Below, piece by piece: positions 1 to 6,331 of a DNA stretch of 9,510 nucleotides (positions are counted from its first letter, which is position 1; the number at the start of each line of letters is the position of its first letter). The stretch spans positions 1 through 9,510 of the forward strand of contig JAWOBE010000187.1 of the NCBI GenBank assembly GCA_046498185.1. Direction: 5' to 3'. The DNA is from CAYXDR01 sp046498185. GTDB lineage: Bacteria; Desulfobacterota; DSM-4660; Desulfatiglandales; Desulfatiglandaceae. The translations under genes were made by a program, and so were the position numbers. Below the pieces are notes generated by a model. That model saw only the letters and a list, made by a program, of their open reading frames with translations. It made no database searches and was not told the DNA's origin.

Positions 1-339
1 GCCAGGTACTACATCGAGAACCAGGACGGCATGTTCCTGGTCTGGGGGTCGGCGGTGATCGATGACAGGATGCAGTACGTGAAGATCGGTCAGAAGGTAA
101 GGGTGACTTTCGAACGCCATACCAAAAACAAGAAGAACCAGCAGGTGAACCTGTTCAAGGTGGAGGTGGCGAAGGGGGTTCCTTACAGCGAGGGAGTTGA
201 ATCTGGTTCAGTTGCTGCAAAAGAGGAAAAGGCACCGAAAGGTGCCCCCACTTCTTCTTCTCTGGGTTCTGGGTCTGGATCTCCGATTCCAGGGAATGAG
301 GCGGCATTGGAAAGGCTAAGAGGAGCCGGAGCCCATTAA
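1..339 (+). CDS. Hypothetical protein, 5'-truncated by window edge
   Basis: Reading frame 1 is open from the first base, so the gene begins upstream and only its last 112 codons are visible; the ATG at 31 is internal to the open frame and is not taken as the start. The visible part has two halves. The first (to about base 176) alternates beta-type hydrophobic and charged residues (MFLVWGSAVI, VRVTFERHT, VNLFKVEVAKG), compatible with a small beta-barrel such as an OB fold; this is a guess from pattern only. The second half is a low-complexity Ser/Gly/Ala/Pro/Glu tail, probably disordered. I do not recognise the family. The 3' end occurs twice more downstream as degraded copies (4724-4895 and about 5255-5367). 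Its last 24 bases overlap the end of the minus-strand dehydratase gene. Confidence 0.6.
   Translation, partial: ARYYIENQDGMFLVWGSAVIDDRMQYVKIGQKVRVTFERHTKNKKNQQVNLFKVEVAKGVPYSEGVESGSVAAKEEKAPKGAPTSSSLGSGSGSPIPGNEAALERLRGAGAH
231..246 (+). repeat. GAAA-loop inverted repeat inside the gene tail (copy 1)
   Basis: GGCACC-GAAA-GGTGCC is a perfect 6-bp stem with a GNRA-type GAAA loop. It lies in codons for the Ala-Pro-Lys-Gly-Ala segment of the unrecognised gene. The same element recurs at 4820-4835, with the outermost G-C pair replaced by A-T, and in decayed form at 5286-5301. Confidence 0.45.
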
Positions 340-1179
340 TGGTGCTGAGGCCCCCGGTTCCGGACTGTTGCAGGGATATGAACCCAGCACCTTGAAACCG
401 GGAAATCCAGCCAGAAAATCGGCGAGATGAGGCTCTTCCAAGTGCCCTTCCACATCGAACACATAAAAGCGCTTGCCGGGCGCCTCTCCTGCGGGACGCT
501 CATAGATGTTCAAAATCCTTACATCGTGCGTTTTAAACCGCATCGACATCTCGTCAAAACCTTCATCCGTCAAACTGGCGGCAAAGGTGGTTTTATCCCG
601 GCCCGTCGGTGGCGGAACCTTTCTGCCCAGCATCCAGAAGCGGGTGACATTATGGGGGCCTTTTTCGATATCCGAAGCAAGAATTTCAAGTGCATATAAT
701 TCCGCCGCCATTTGCGTCCCGAGGGCGGCTGTCTCCAATGAAGCCCTTTCACTGACCAACTTCGCTGCGGCACTCGTGGAAACCGCGGTTTCCAGTACCG
801 CATCAGGCAAGAACCTGCGAAGCCACGAACCGGCCTCCTCCAGCGCCACCGGGTGAGATACCACGGTCTTGACATGGTCGAACAACGCCCCATTTTTTCC
901 CAATAGGCTGTAGGAGATAAACTTGTTATTCTCTCCTACGATGACGACTTTCTCGAGTTTCAAAATTTCATCCATATAAACCCCTACGACGCCCACTATC
1001 GAAGTCGCCACAGGTACGCATGCGCATGACACTGCATTGGTTCTGTAAGCCGCGAATAATTCTTCCCGGTCCATGGGCGTCAATTGCCGCTTCCGACAGA
1101 AGAATTCCGCGGCCGCCTCATGTGTAAAAGATCCTGCTGGGCCCAAATAAGCGATTTCTCCGTCACACATATGAACCAT
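316..1179 (-). CDS. pheA: Prephenate dehydratase-like protein with ACT domain
   Basis: A 287-residue protein with the layout of monofunctional prephenate dehydratase, which converts prephenate to phenylpyruvate in cytosolic phenylalanine synthesis. Visible landmarks are LGPAGSFTHEAA (residues 12-23), STS (134-136), the catalytic TRF (179-181), and a C-terminal ACT domain (about 198-268) with YERPA (226-230) where the Phe-binding ESRP motif normally sits and KVLGSYP at its end. The usual PIEN(S/T) motif reads PVATS (56-60), so the expected Glu and Asn are missing, and the ACT GALV motif is degenerate. Start at 1179 is chosen because a GGGAAGGG ribosome binding site lies just upstream; ATGs at 1209 and 1170 are alternatives. 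The gene is divergent from the TRAP operon. Its last codons are antisense to the preceding gene's tail. The family call is firm; activity and feedback control are uncertain. Confidence 0.88.
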   Translation of the reverse strand: MVHMCDGEIAYLGPAGSFTHEAAAEFFCRKRQLTPMDREELFAAYRTNAVSCACVPVATSIVGVVGVYMDEILKLEKVVIVGENNKFISYSLLGKNGALFDHVKTVVSHPVALEEAGSWLRRFLPDAVLETAVSTSAAAKLVSERASLETAALGTQMAAELYALEILASDIEKGPHNVTRFWMLGRKVPPPTGRDKTTFAASLTDEGFDEMSMRFKTHDVRILNIYERPAGEAPGKRFYVFDVEGHLEEPHLADFLAGFPGFKVLGSYPCNSPEPGASAPLMGSGSS

Positions 1180-1467
1180 ACGTTTTTCCCTTCCCCGAAA
1201 AAAAAACATCCACGCCGGCGCTTTTTCCGACTCCGCCGGGACGAAAAACCTTTTTTAATTTATAATGCAAAACCAATGAACGGTCCATTCGAGTTTCGAC
1301 GGCCTCCACTTCAATGCAACAAAGATGTTGACGTGAGGCGCCATCCTTAGGTACGAAGATAATTCCGCACAGAACATTTCCAACCATATAAGCGAAGGGG
1401 ATCTCTTTATTGTGGATATCAGCACAATTTTTTAAACCACGTACAAAAAGAAAAGGAGGTACTTAGC
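1180..1467. promoter_or_regulatory. Divergent intergenic region between dehydratase and TRAP genes
   Basis: This spacer must hold the promoters of both divergent genes. It contains a perfect TATAAT on the plus strand at 1261-1266, but no good -35 box at the right distance. It also has a short dyad CAACA-AAGA-TGTTG (1317-1330) that could be an operator. No convincing gene is present; open frames here lack ribosome binding sites and family resemblance. Confidence 0.35.
1452..1460 (+). promoter_or_regulatory. Shine-Dalgarno of the TRAP receptor gene
   Basis: AAAGGAGGT is a near-perfect ribosome binding site seven bases before the ATG at 1468. It fixes that start. Confidence 0.8.
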
Positions 1468-2433
1468 ATGATTCAACTACAGAAAAAATTTGCGGTCATC
1501 ATTTTAACCACCCTTATCGCTGTTTTCGCACTGGCACAAACGGCGGGCGCACAAACACGCATCGTACTTAAAAGTGCACGCCAGGCCTCTACGTACTATG
1601 CCTTCGCCGTGGGGCAGGCCAATGCGATCATGGCCGGCGCACCGGAGATTCAAGTCACCGTTGAGGACAGCCCCGGATCGATGGCGAACGTCAAAGAGAG
1701 CCGGCAACGCGATAACTTCCTGTTTACCTCTCCTCCCAACCTGATAGCCTCTGCGATCAGCGGCGGTGGAAAGTTCGAAGAAGGAGGGTATGAAAAGATC
1801 CGTTCCCTGTGGCCGATTCCGGGTATCGTGATGCATTGGGTAGTCCGGGAAGACTCAGGCGTCAAGACTCTTAGAGATCTGGTAGGCAAACGTTTCATCC
1901 CCGGCGGGACTGGAAGCGCCGGTGCCCGATTCACCCGTCAAGTGCTGAACGCAATAGGCATCGAAGACAAGGTTGACTTGCTCGAAGTGGACCTTAACGA
2001 AGGGGTGCAGGCAGTCAAAAACAGACGGGCCGTCGGCTTTTCAACCGCCAGCTCCGTACCCGCCGGCCTGGTGTCGGAAATCGCCGCCACCACCCCGGTC
2101 CGGCTTCTTGAACTCGAAGACGCGGATTTCGAGAAAGTCGCAGACAGGTTCGGTCGCTTCATAATTCCCGCCGGGACTTACAAAGGGATCGAAGACGACG
2201 TAAAAACGATGAGTCTCCTCGTGGGGACCTATACTTCCGCCGACCTTCCGGATGATGTTGCTTACGCCGTCACAAAAGCTTTCTGGGAAAACCGGGAGGT
2301 ATGGGAAAAATCGCATCCCGCAATGAAGACGATCAAGATGGAAGGCGTGAACGACTTGGTTGCCCCAGTTCATCCCGGTGCACTGAAATTCTATGATGAG
2401 ATCGGGTTCAAGATCGTAGAACCGCTGAAATAG
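1468..2433 (+). CDS. TAXI-family TRAP transporter solute-binding receptor
   Basis: A 321-residue periplasmic receptor for a tripartite ATP-independent (TRAP) uptake system, which delivers a small organic anion to the membrane permease encoded next. Residues 1-28 form a Sec signal peptide: a basic start, a hydrophobic core and an Ala-Gln-Thr-Ala-Gly-Ala cleavage region. The mature protein shows TAXI-family landmarks: an early Ser-Thr-Tyr-Tyr segment (41-44) in the usual GGTYY position, the VREDSGVKTLRDLVGKR block (126-142), and the ligand-lobe glycine cluster IPGGTGSAGARFTRQVL (144-160). Length is typical of the family. The pairing with a fused permease 65 bases downstream is the standard TAXI arrangement. 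The substrate cannot be read from sequence; characterised TAXI systems carry dicarboxylates or glutamate-like compounds. The divergent prephenate dehydratase hints at an aromatic or keto-acid link, but only weakly. Confidence 0.92.
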   Translation: MIQLQKKFAVIILTTLIAVFALAQTAGAQTRIVLKSARQASTYYAFAVGQANAIMAGAPEIQVTVEDSPGSMANVKESRQRDNFLFTSPPNLIASAISGGGKFEEGGYEKIRSLWPIPGIVMHWVVREDSGVKTLRDLVGKRFIPGGTGSAGARFTRQVLNAIGIEDKVDLLEVDLNEGVQAVKNRRAVGFSTASSVPAGLVSEIAATTPVRLLELEDADFEKVADRFGRFIIPAGTYKGIEDDVKTMSLLVGTYTSADLPDDVAYAVTKAFWENREVWEKSHPAMKTIKMEGVNDLVAPVHPGALKFYDEIGFKIVEPLK

Positions 2434-2450
2434 CTGAAAGCTTACAATGA

Positions 2451-2487
2451 CAGGGGCCGGGGAAATCCCGCCGAAACCCCGGCCCTG
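2451..2487 (+). promoter_or_regulatory. Intercistronic stem-loop between TRAP receptor and permease genes
   Basis: The arms CAGGGGCCGGGG (2451-2462) and CCCCGGCCCTG (2477-2487) pair over 11 bp with one bulged G, around a 14-base loop. The structure lies between the receptor stop and the permease ribosome binding site (GGGGAG). No T-run follows, so it is more likely an RNA-stabilising or processing hairpin, or a partial attenuator, than a full terminator. This would fit the need for more receptor than permease. Confidence 0.6.
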
Positions 2488-2498
2488 GGGAGAACATC

Positions 2499-4349
2499 AT
2501 GCTTGCACGGGTGGTAAACAGGTTCATCCGATTGGTATCTCTGGCGTTCGTTCTTTATCAGATTGTCCTTCCGGTCTATGCATTCATGCCCAACATGAAG
2601 GAGCGGGCGATCCACCTGGCCTTGGCCCTCACCCTGATTTTTCTCGGCGGAACCGTAAAACGAACCCTGCTGCGGTGGGCTGTCGACTTTTTACTAACCG
2701 CGCTGGGAGTGGGGCTTTGCCTTTATATCTTCATCGAGTACAGAACGATCATCCAACAGTACGGCGTCGCCACCAACCAACTGCAGGTATGGATGGGCCT
2801 CGCCCTGGTACTGACGGTCCTCGAAGCGACCCGAAGGATGGTGCGACCCGCGCTTCCAATCATCGCCTCTCTTTTCCTGCTGTATGCGATCTTCGGCCAT
2901 CTGATACCGGGCCAATTCGGCCACCCGCAATACAGCCTAAGGACCCTTGGCAGCATGCTTTTCCTCACCACAGGCGGAATCTGGGGGCAGCTCCTGGGTG
3001 TAAGCGCCAACATAATCGCCATCTTCGTGTTCCTGGGTGCATTTATCGTACACACCGGCGGAGGCACCGGGTTCATGAAGATTTCACTCCGCCTCGCGGG
3101 CCGCTACACCGGCGGGCCCGCCAAGGTGGCCACACTGTCGAGCGGACTTTTCGGGTCGGTCTCTGGCAGCGCCAGTGCAAACGTTGCGTCCACCGGTGCG
3201 TTCACGATCCCGATGATGAAACGTCTCGGATACAAACCGGCTTTCGCGGGCGCAGTGGAGGCCGTTGCGAGCACGGGAGGCCAAATTATGCCTCCGATCA
3301 TGGGTGCCGGTGTTTTCATCATGGCAGAGCTGATAGAAACGCCCTACTTGACAATCGCCCTGGGCGCCGCTCTTCCGGCGCTTCTTTATTTCTTCTCGGT
3401 GTACGTAGGGATTCATTTCCTCGCACAAAGAGAGAATTACGGACGGATGTCCGGCGACCAGATCCCGTCGTGGCACGGGACGATGAAGGCGAGTGTCTTC
3501 TTTCTCGTCCCGTTTATCACTTTGGGTTACTGGCTCATGAAAGGATACACCCCGCAGTATGCAGCGTTCTGGAGCGTGATGAGCACGCTGGTCCTGGCGG
3601 TCCTGAACGAGGACTTCAAATTCGATTTCCGAAACGCACTGCGTAAATACGGAAGCGCCGTCCAACAGGGAGCACGCCAGGCCGCGCTGATCGCGAGCAT
3701 TTGTGCAAGTGCTCAGGTTATCATTTCCATCATCGCGTTCACCGGGCTCGGCGTAAAGGTTAGTTCCGGCATACTGGCCTTCAGCCAGAGCAACCTGCTC
3801 CCGGCGCTGATACTCACCGGTTTAACGAGCATCATCCTCGGGATGGAAGTTCCCACGACGGCGGCCTATATTGTCGCGGTGGTGGTCGGGGGACCGGTGC
3901 TGATCGAACTAGGGGTACCCGCCATGGCCGCACACCTTTTCGTCTTCTACCTGGCGATACTCTCGGCCATTACGCCGCCTGTATGCGGCGCTATTTTTAT
4001 CGCTGCCGGCATGGCCGAGGCGAACTGGGTGGAAACCGCGAAAATCGGCCTCAAACTCAGCTTCGCGGCTTTCCTGATCCCGTTTCTGTTCGTGTACGAC
4101 CCGAGTTTGATTCTTCTCGGCTCGCCGCTGAACACGCTGGTGGGACTAGGCCGCGCGGCGATCGCCATCGCGCTCGTATCCGCCGGATTCATGGGATATT
4201 TGAACGGTCGGTTGAAACCGGCATTGCGCCTGTTGGTAATCAGTGCCGGGTTTTTACTTTTCGTGCCTCACCTCGTGACTGACATCGCGGGTATTGTGGT
4301 CGGTGCGATTATATGGTTTTCAGGAAGCCCGGAAAAGACAGCAGAATAA
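2499..4349 (+). CDS. TRAP transporter fused permease (DctQ-DctM type)
   Basis: A 616-residue integral inner-membrane protein joining the small (4-helix) and large (about 12-helix) TRAP subunits, as is normal for TAXI systems; it imports the ligand handed over by the periplasmic receptor, driven by an ion gradient. The N-terminal 130 residues carry four hydrophobic segments, then the fused-permease landmark LEATRRMVRPALPII (108-122). The DctM core contains GSVSGSASANVASTG (219-233) and ASTGGQIMPPIMGAG (257-271), the glycine-rich hairpin signatures of the family, followed by many further membrane helices to about residue 605. Length is close to the family norm and no break is seen. The start at 2499 is preceded by GGGGAG. 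It forms an operon with the receptor gene and is followed by a probable terminator at 4419-4447. Confidence 0.94.
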   Translation: MLARVVNRFIRLVSLAFVLYQIVLPVYAFMPNMKERAIHLALALTLIFLGGTVKRTLLRWAVDFLLTALGVGLCLYIFIEYRTIIQQYGVATNQLQVWMGLALVLTVLEATRRMVRPALPIIASLFLLYAIFGHLIPGQFGHPQYSLRTLGSMLFLTTGGIWGQLLGVSANIIAIFVFLGAFIVHTGGGTGFMKISLRLAGRYTGGPAKVATLSSGLFGSVSGSASANVASTGAFTIPMMKRLGYKPAFAGAVEAVASTGGQIMPPIMGAGVFIMAELIETPYLTIALGAALPALLYFFSVYVGIHFLAQRENYGRMSGDQIPSWHGTMKASVFFLVPFITLGYWLMKGYTPQYAAFWSVMSTLVLAVLNEDFKFDFRNALRKYGSAVQQGARQAALIASICASAQVIISIIAFTGLGVKVSSGILAFSQSNLLPALILTGLTSIILGMEVPTTAAYIVAVVVGGPVLIELGVPAMAAHLFVFYLAILSAITPPVCGAIFIAAGMAEANWVETAKIGLKLSFAAFLIPFLFVYDPSLILLGSPLNTLVGLGRAAIAIALVSAGFMGYLNGRLKPALRLLVISAGFLLFVPHLVTDIAGIVVGAIIWFSGSPEKTAE

Positions 4350-4418
4350 CATCGTTTCCGGGAGGCGGTTCGTTTGTCCATCAAAAACCGAAATGTCACA
4401 GAACTATTGGCGACCTCT

Positions 4419-4447
4419 GGTGTTGTTATCTAACGCCTCTTTTTTTC
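4419..4447 (+). terminator. Probable intrinsic terminator of the TRAP operon
   Basis: The stem GGTGTT / AACGCC (4419-4424 with 4432-4437, one G-T wobble) has a 7-base loop and is followed by a run of mostly T (4438-4447). It lies 70 bases after the permease stop. The stem is short, so strength is uncertain. Confidence 0.5.
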
Positions 4448-4723
4448 TCTTCGTTTTTCCATGGGTTAGGTAGAATCAACCTTTTTATCCGCCGGCAAGA
4501 ATCCATTCATAAACCGGTTGTATTGAGATCCCGGGTGCAGGTGACGAAATCGTTTGGTGTTCCCCCGTAAGCACAAACAGCCTCCACGCCGCCTGAGCGA
4601 TGTATGCACTTTTTACCTCCACATGCCCACAGAGGAAAACAACACAACAATTTTCAACCTTTTGGTATCCAGAATGCGCCGAACGAAAACGCTCCCAGTC
4701 CTCGACAAGCTAAATCTCGTCAA
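4448..4723. other. Non-coding stretch between TRAP operon and repeat copy 2
   Basis: I see no supported gene or strong structure here. An open frame beginning at 4554 runs into repeat copy 2, but its first 56 codons match nothing in the intact copy at 1-339 and lack a ribosome binding site. It looks like an accidental fusion of flanking DNA to a gene remnant. Confidence 0.4.
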
Positions 4724-4895
4724 AAACCGGCAGATGAACCTGTTCAAGGTTGAGGTGGCGAAGGGTGATCATTGCAGCGAGGGAACGGGTTCTGGCACAG
4801 TTGCAGTAAAGGAGGTGACAGCACCGAAAGGTGCTCCTTCTTCAGGCTCTGGATTTGGATCTACGATTTCAGGGAATGGGACAGGGTCGGTGTGA
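4724..4895 (+). pseudogene. 3'-end remnant of the gene at 1-339 (copy 2)
   Basis: Bases 4724-4765 match 135-176 at 38 of 42 positions by my count, both encoding NLFKVEVAKG. The frame continues through a diverged Ser/Gly-rich tail sharing APKGAP and ISGN/IPGN segments with copy 1. It ends at TGA 4893-4895. Resemblance goes on past the stop (GCGGGAGCCGG against AGGAGCCGGAGCC in copy 1). The upstream part of the gene is absent and no start or ribosome binding site serves the fragment, so this is a 5'-truncated pseudogene. Confidence 0.7.
4820..4835 (+). repeat. GAAA-loop inverted repeat (copy 2)
   Basis: AGCACC-GAAA-GGTGCT is a perfect 6-bp stem. Compared with copy 1 the outermost pair has changed from G-C to A-T, with both arms altered together. 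Confidence 0.45.
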
Positions 4896-5254
4896 GGAGA
4901 GCGGGAGCCGGTGATGTCTTGAATTCTTTGGTATATAGAAAATAATTCAAATGGCGATGTTCACTCCTCTAACTCAAGGCTTGGGGAGACACTGCAAGGG
5001 AGAGACGCATACACTAAAAATTTTTGGTTTATAAGATACTCCTGATCATCGGCAGTGGGCTTACCATTTGAAACAGGAAGTAAGGGACCAATGATGATAT
5101 TAACGCATGCATCTCACCCTCGCTGTGGCATGCGCGAATTTTTCATTTACAATCATCATTGTCAATGCTTGTTCTTTGGCCGATTTCTGGTATTAAATTT
5201 ACGCATTGTCCAGGCTTTAGAAGAAAAAATACAAATCAAACAGCAACCTACATT
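4896..5254. other. Gene-free stretch between repeat copies 2 and 3
   Basis: No supported gene. The sequence is relatively AT-rich. It contains a 7-bp inverted repeat CGCATGC / GCATGCG (5104-5110 and 5128-5134) with a 17-base spacer. An open frame starting at a GTG at 5055 has no ribosome binding site and runs across repeat copy 3 in another frame, so it is not accepted. Confidence 0.4.
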
Positions 5255-5367
5255 TCTGTTGCTATCAACTGAAAAACGAGGGAACAGCACCGAAAGGCGC
5301 TCCTTCTTCAGGTCCAGTTTCTGAATCTCCTATACCAGACGATGCGCCGGGGTCGGAGTCGGTGTGA
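5255..5367 (+). pseudogene. 3'-end remnant of the gene at 1-339 (copy 3)
   Basis: From 5281 to the TGA at 5365-5367 the frame reads GTAPKGAPSSG, a diverged Ser/Glu/Pro stretch with IPDD, then GSESV and stop. This parallels copy 2 (TAPKGAPSSG ... GTGSV, stop) and copy 1 (KAPKGAP ... SPIPGN). The nucleotides around GCACCGAAAGG and CTCCTTCTTC are nearly the same as copy 2. Upstream similarity fades at about 5255, so the left edge is approximate. There is no start codon; it is a short scar of the gene tail. Confidence 0.6.
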
Positions 5368-5488
5368 AGCATCTATTAATAAGGATGGCTGGGTCGAGAA
5401 ACCAGCATCAAATTTTATAAACAAAAAACCTCCGCCAAAATAATTTGAATCCTGACGAAGGCTCATAGCAAAAGGTCTTAAAGAAGTT

Positions 5489-5758
5489 TCAAGCCACTGC
5501 ATCCCTCAATGTCTTGCCCGCTGAAAACTTCGGAACGTTCTTGGCCTTTATCTCGATTTCTAAGCCACTTCTTGGATTTCTCCCTGTCCTGGCTTTTCTT
5601 TCGGCGACTTTAAAACTTCCGAACCCGATCAATGTTACATCATCCTTTTCCCTGAGTGCTTTTGTGATTGTGTCAAAAACGCAATCCACCGCTGCCTGCG
5701 CTTCCTTCTTTGTGCCCACAACCTTCGCCACTTCGTTGACAAGATCCTTTTTGTTCAT
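5489..5758 (-). CDS. HU-family DNA-binding protein
   Basis: An 89-residue histone-like protein that binds and bends DNA as a dimer in the nucleoid. Length and the whole sequence fit HU: helical N-terminus MNKKDLVNEVAKVVG with regular heptads, the core GFGSF (45-49), the beta-arm with RTGRNPRSG (57-65) including the intercalating Pro of RNP, and the closing VPKFSAGKTLRDAV (75-88). A strong AAAGGAGGA ribosome binding site (5765-5773 on the complement) sits seven bases before the ATG. It stands alone. Its transcript would run leftward into repeat copy 3. I see no convincing terminator after the stop. HU and IHF are relatives, but the residue pattern is HU-like rather than IHF. Confidence 0.95.
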   Translation of the reverse strand: MNKKDLVNEVAKVVGTKKEAQAAVDCVFDTITKALREKDDVTLIGFGSFKVAERKARTGRNPRSGLEIEIKAKNVPKFSAGKTLRDAVA

Positions 5759-5962
5759 AGCCTATCCTCCTTTCGTAGCTCTCAAACGTTTATGTACCTC
5801 GGCCGTTTACTAATCGAATTTGAGGTCTGTTCCAACTGCAATATTTCCTTTGGTTCGAATAGCAGTGAATGGATGGCAAAATCATCAAGGCAAGGATATC
5901 GAAACCTGACAACGAAAGCAACCGGGTAACATGCATCCTTTAAACACGAAGCCAAGGGGGAG

Positions 5963-5980
5963 GCAACCGGAACCGGTTGC
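5963..5980. repeat. Perfect 8-bp dyad, possible operator
   Basis: GCAACCGG-AA-CCGGTTGC is a perfect inverted repeat with a 2-base centre, about 205 bases upstream of the HU start. The spacing suits a dimeric protein site on DNA better than an RNA hairpin. No regulator is identified. Confidence 0.4.
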
Positions 5981-6075
5981 AGTATCCATTTCATCCCGGT
6001 GCGGTCCGCACGAACTGATACCTTCTCCAGTCACGTTCACAGGGAATGGAGAAAAATTTGGTTTTCTTCACACCT

Positions 6076-6139
6076 AAAGATTTAAAAGGGGCAGGCCTCG
6101 CGAGGTTTGGCTCATCGCCAAACCCCTTTTTAAATCTTT
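6076..6139. repeat. Long nested hairpin, possible attenuator or bidirectional terminator
   Basis: The outer arms AAAGATTTAAAAGGGG (6076-6091) and CCCCTTTTTAAATCTTT (6123-6139) pair over 16 bp with one extra T. Inside sits GGTTTGGC-TCATC-GCCAAACC, an 8-bp stem with a 5-base loop directly followed by CCTTTTT, which on the plus strand looks like an intrinsic terminator. The self-complementary CCTCGCGAGG precedes it. The inner and outer stems share the CC at the end of the inner arm, so they partly compete. Confidence 0.6.
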
Positions 6140-6140
6140 C

Positions 6141-6157
6141 CCCCAGGGCACCTGGGG
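6141..6157. repeat. Short GC-rich hairpin
   Basis: CCCCAGG-GCA-CCTGGGG gives a 7-bp stem and 3-base loop immediately after the larger nested hairpin. The tandem arrangement suggests a structured RNA leader or a small non-autonomous element. Confidence 0.45.
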
Positions 6158-6264
6158 TCGGCAAAAAACGTCTTATTTTCGGCTTTGACCATCACGCTTC
6201 TTGTCCATATTCGCGGTTGTATTCTCCTCCCGGGCCAGGTTTCCCCAACAGTTCCAAGGGCCCG

Positions 6265-6298
6265 CCCCTCTCTCGTTGAATAGTGGACGAGAGAGGGG
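6265..6298 (+). promoter_or_regulatory. 11-bp hairpin covering an upstream ribosome binding site
   Basis: CCCCTCTCTCG (6265-6275) and CGAGAGAGGGG (6288-6298) are perfectly complementary around a 12-base loop. The right arm holds the GAGAGGGG that would serve as ribosome binding site for the ATG at 6305, so folding would hide it. Confidence 0.5.
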
Positions 6299-6311
6299 GC
6301 ATATATGACTT

Positions 6312-6323
6312 CCTCCGCGGAGG
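6312..6323 (+). promoter_or_regulatory. Palindrome containing the Shine-Dalgarno of the gene at 6332
   Basis: CCTCCGCGGAGG is a perfect 12-base palindrome. Its right half GGAGG, continuing to GGAGGT at 6319-6324, is the ribosome binding site seven bases before the ATG at 6332. The CCTCC half can pair with it, as a 4-bp stem with CGCG loop or between two transcripts. Confidence 0.5.
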
Positions 6324-6331
6324 TGTCCAAG

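Larger units (their letters stand above)
5774..6264. other. Structured intergenic region between HU and the gene at 6332
   Basis: About 490 bases with no supported gene. Open frames on both strands (5782-5994 minus, 6046-6279 plus) lack ribosome binding sites and family resemblance. The stretch is dense in inverted repeats, listed separately at 5963-5980, 6076-6139 and 6141-6157. There is also GTGCG-GTC-CGCAC just after 5999. The HU promoter should lie at the left end on the minus strand, but I could not place it. Confidence 0.4.

Noticed and set aside
2447..3646. 399-codon open frame overlapping the TRAP permease
   Set aside because: Arg/Pro/His-rich translation typical of an out-of-frame shadow; the permease frame carries clear family motifs.
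5104..5134. 7-bp inverted repeat with 17-base spacer, considered as a recombination or attachment site
   Set aside because: Short, with no flanking duplication and no recombinase gene in the window.
5055..5324. 89-codon open frame starting at GTG
   Set aside because: No ribosome binding site, no recognisable family, and it crosses repeat copy 3 in a different frame from the homologous one.
5782..5994. 70-codon minus-strand open frame upstream of HU
   Set aside because: No ribosome binding site and no family resemblance; it overlaps the region where the HU promoter should lie.
6046..6279. 77-codon open frame, considered as a leader peptide before the attenuator-like hairpin
   Set aside because: The AGGGA before it is too close to the ATG, it lacks runs of a regulatory amino acid, and it reads straight through the hairpins.
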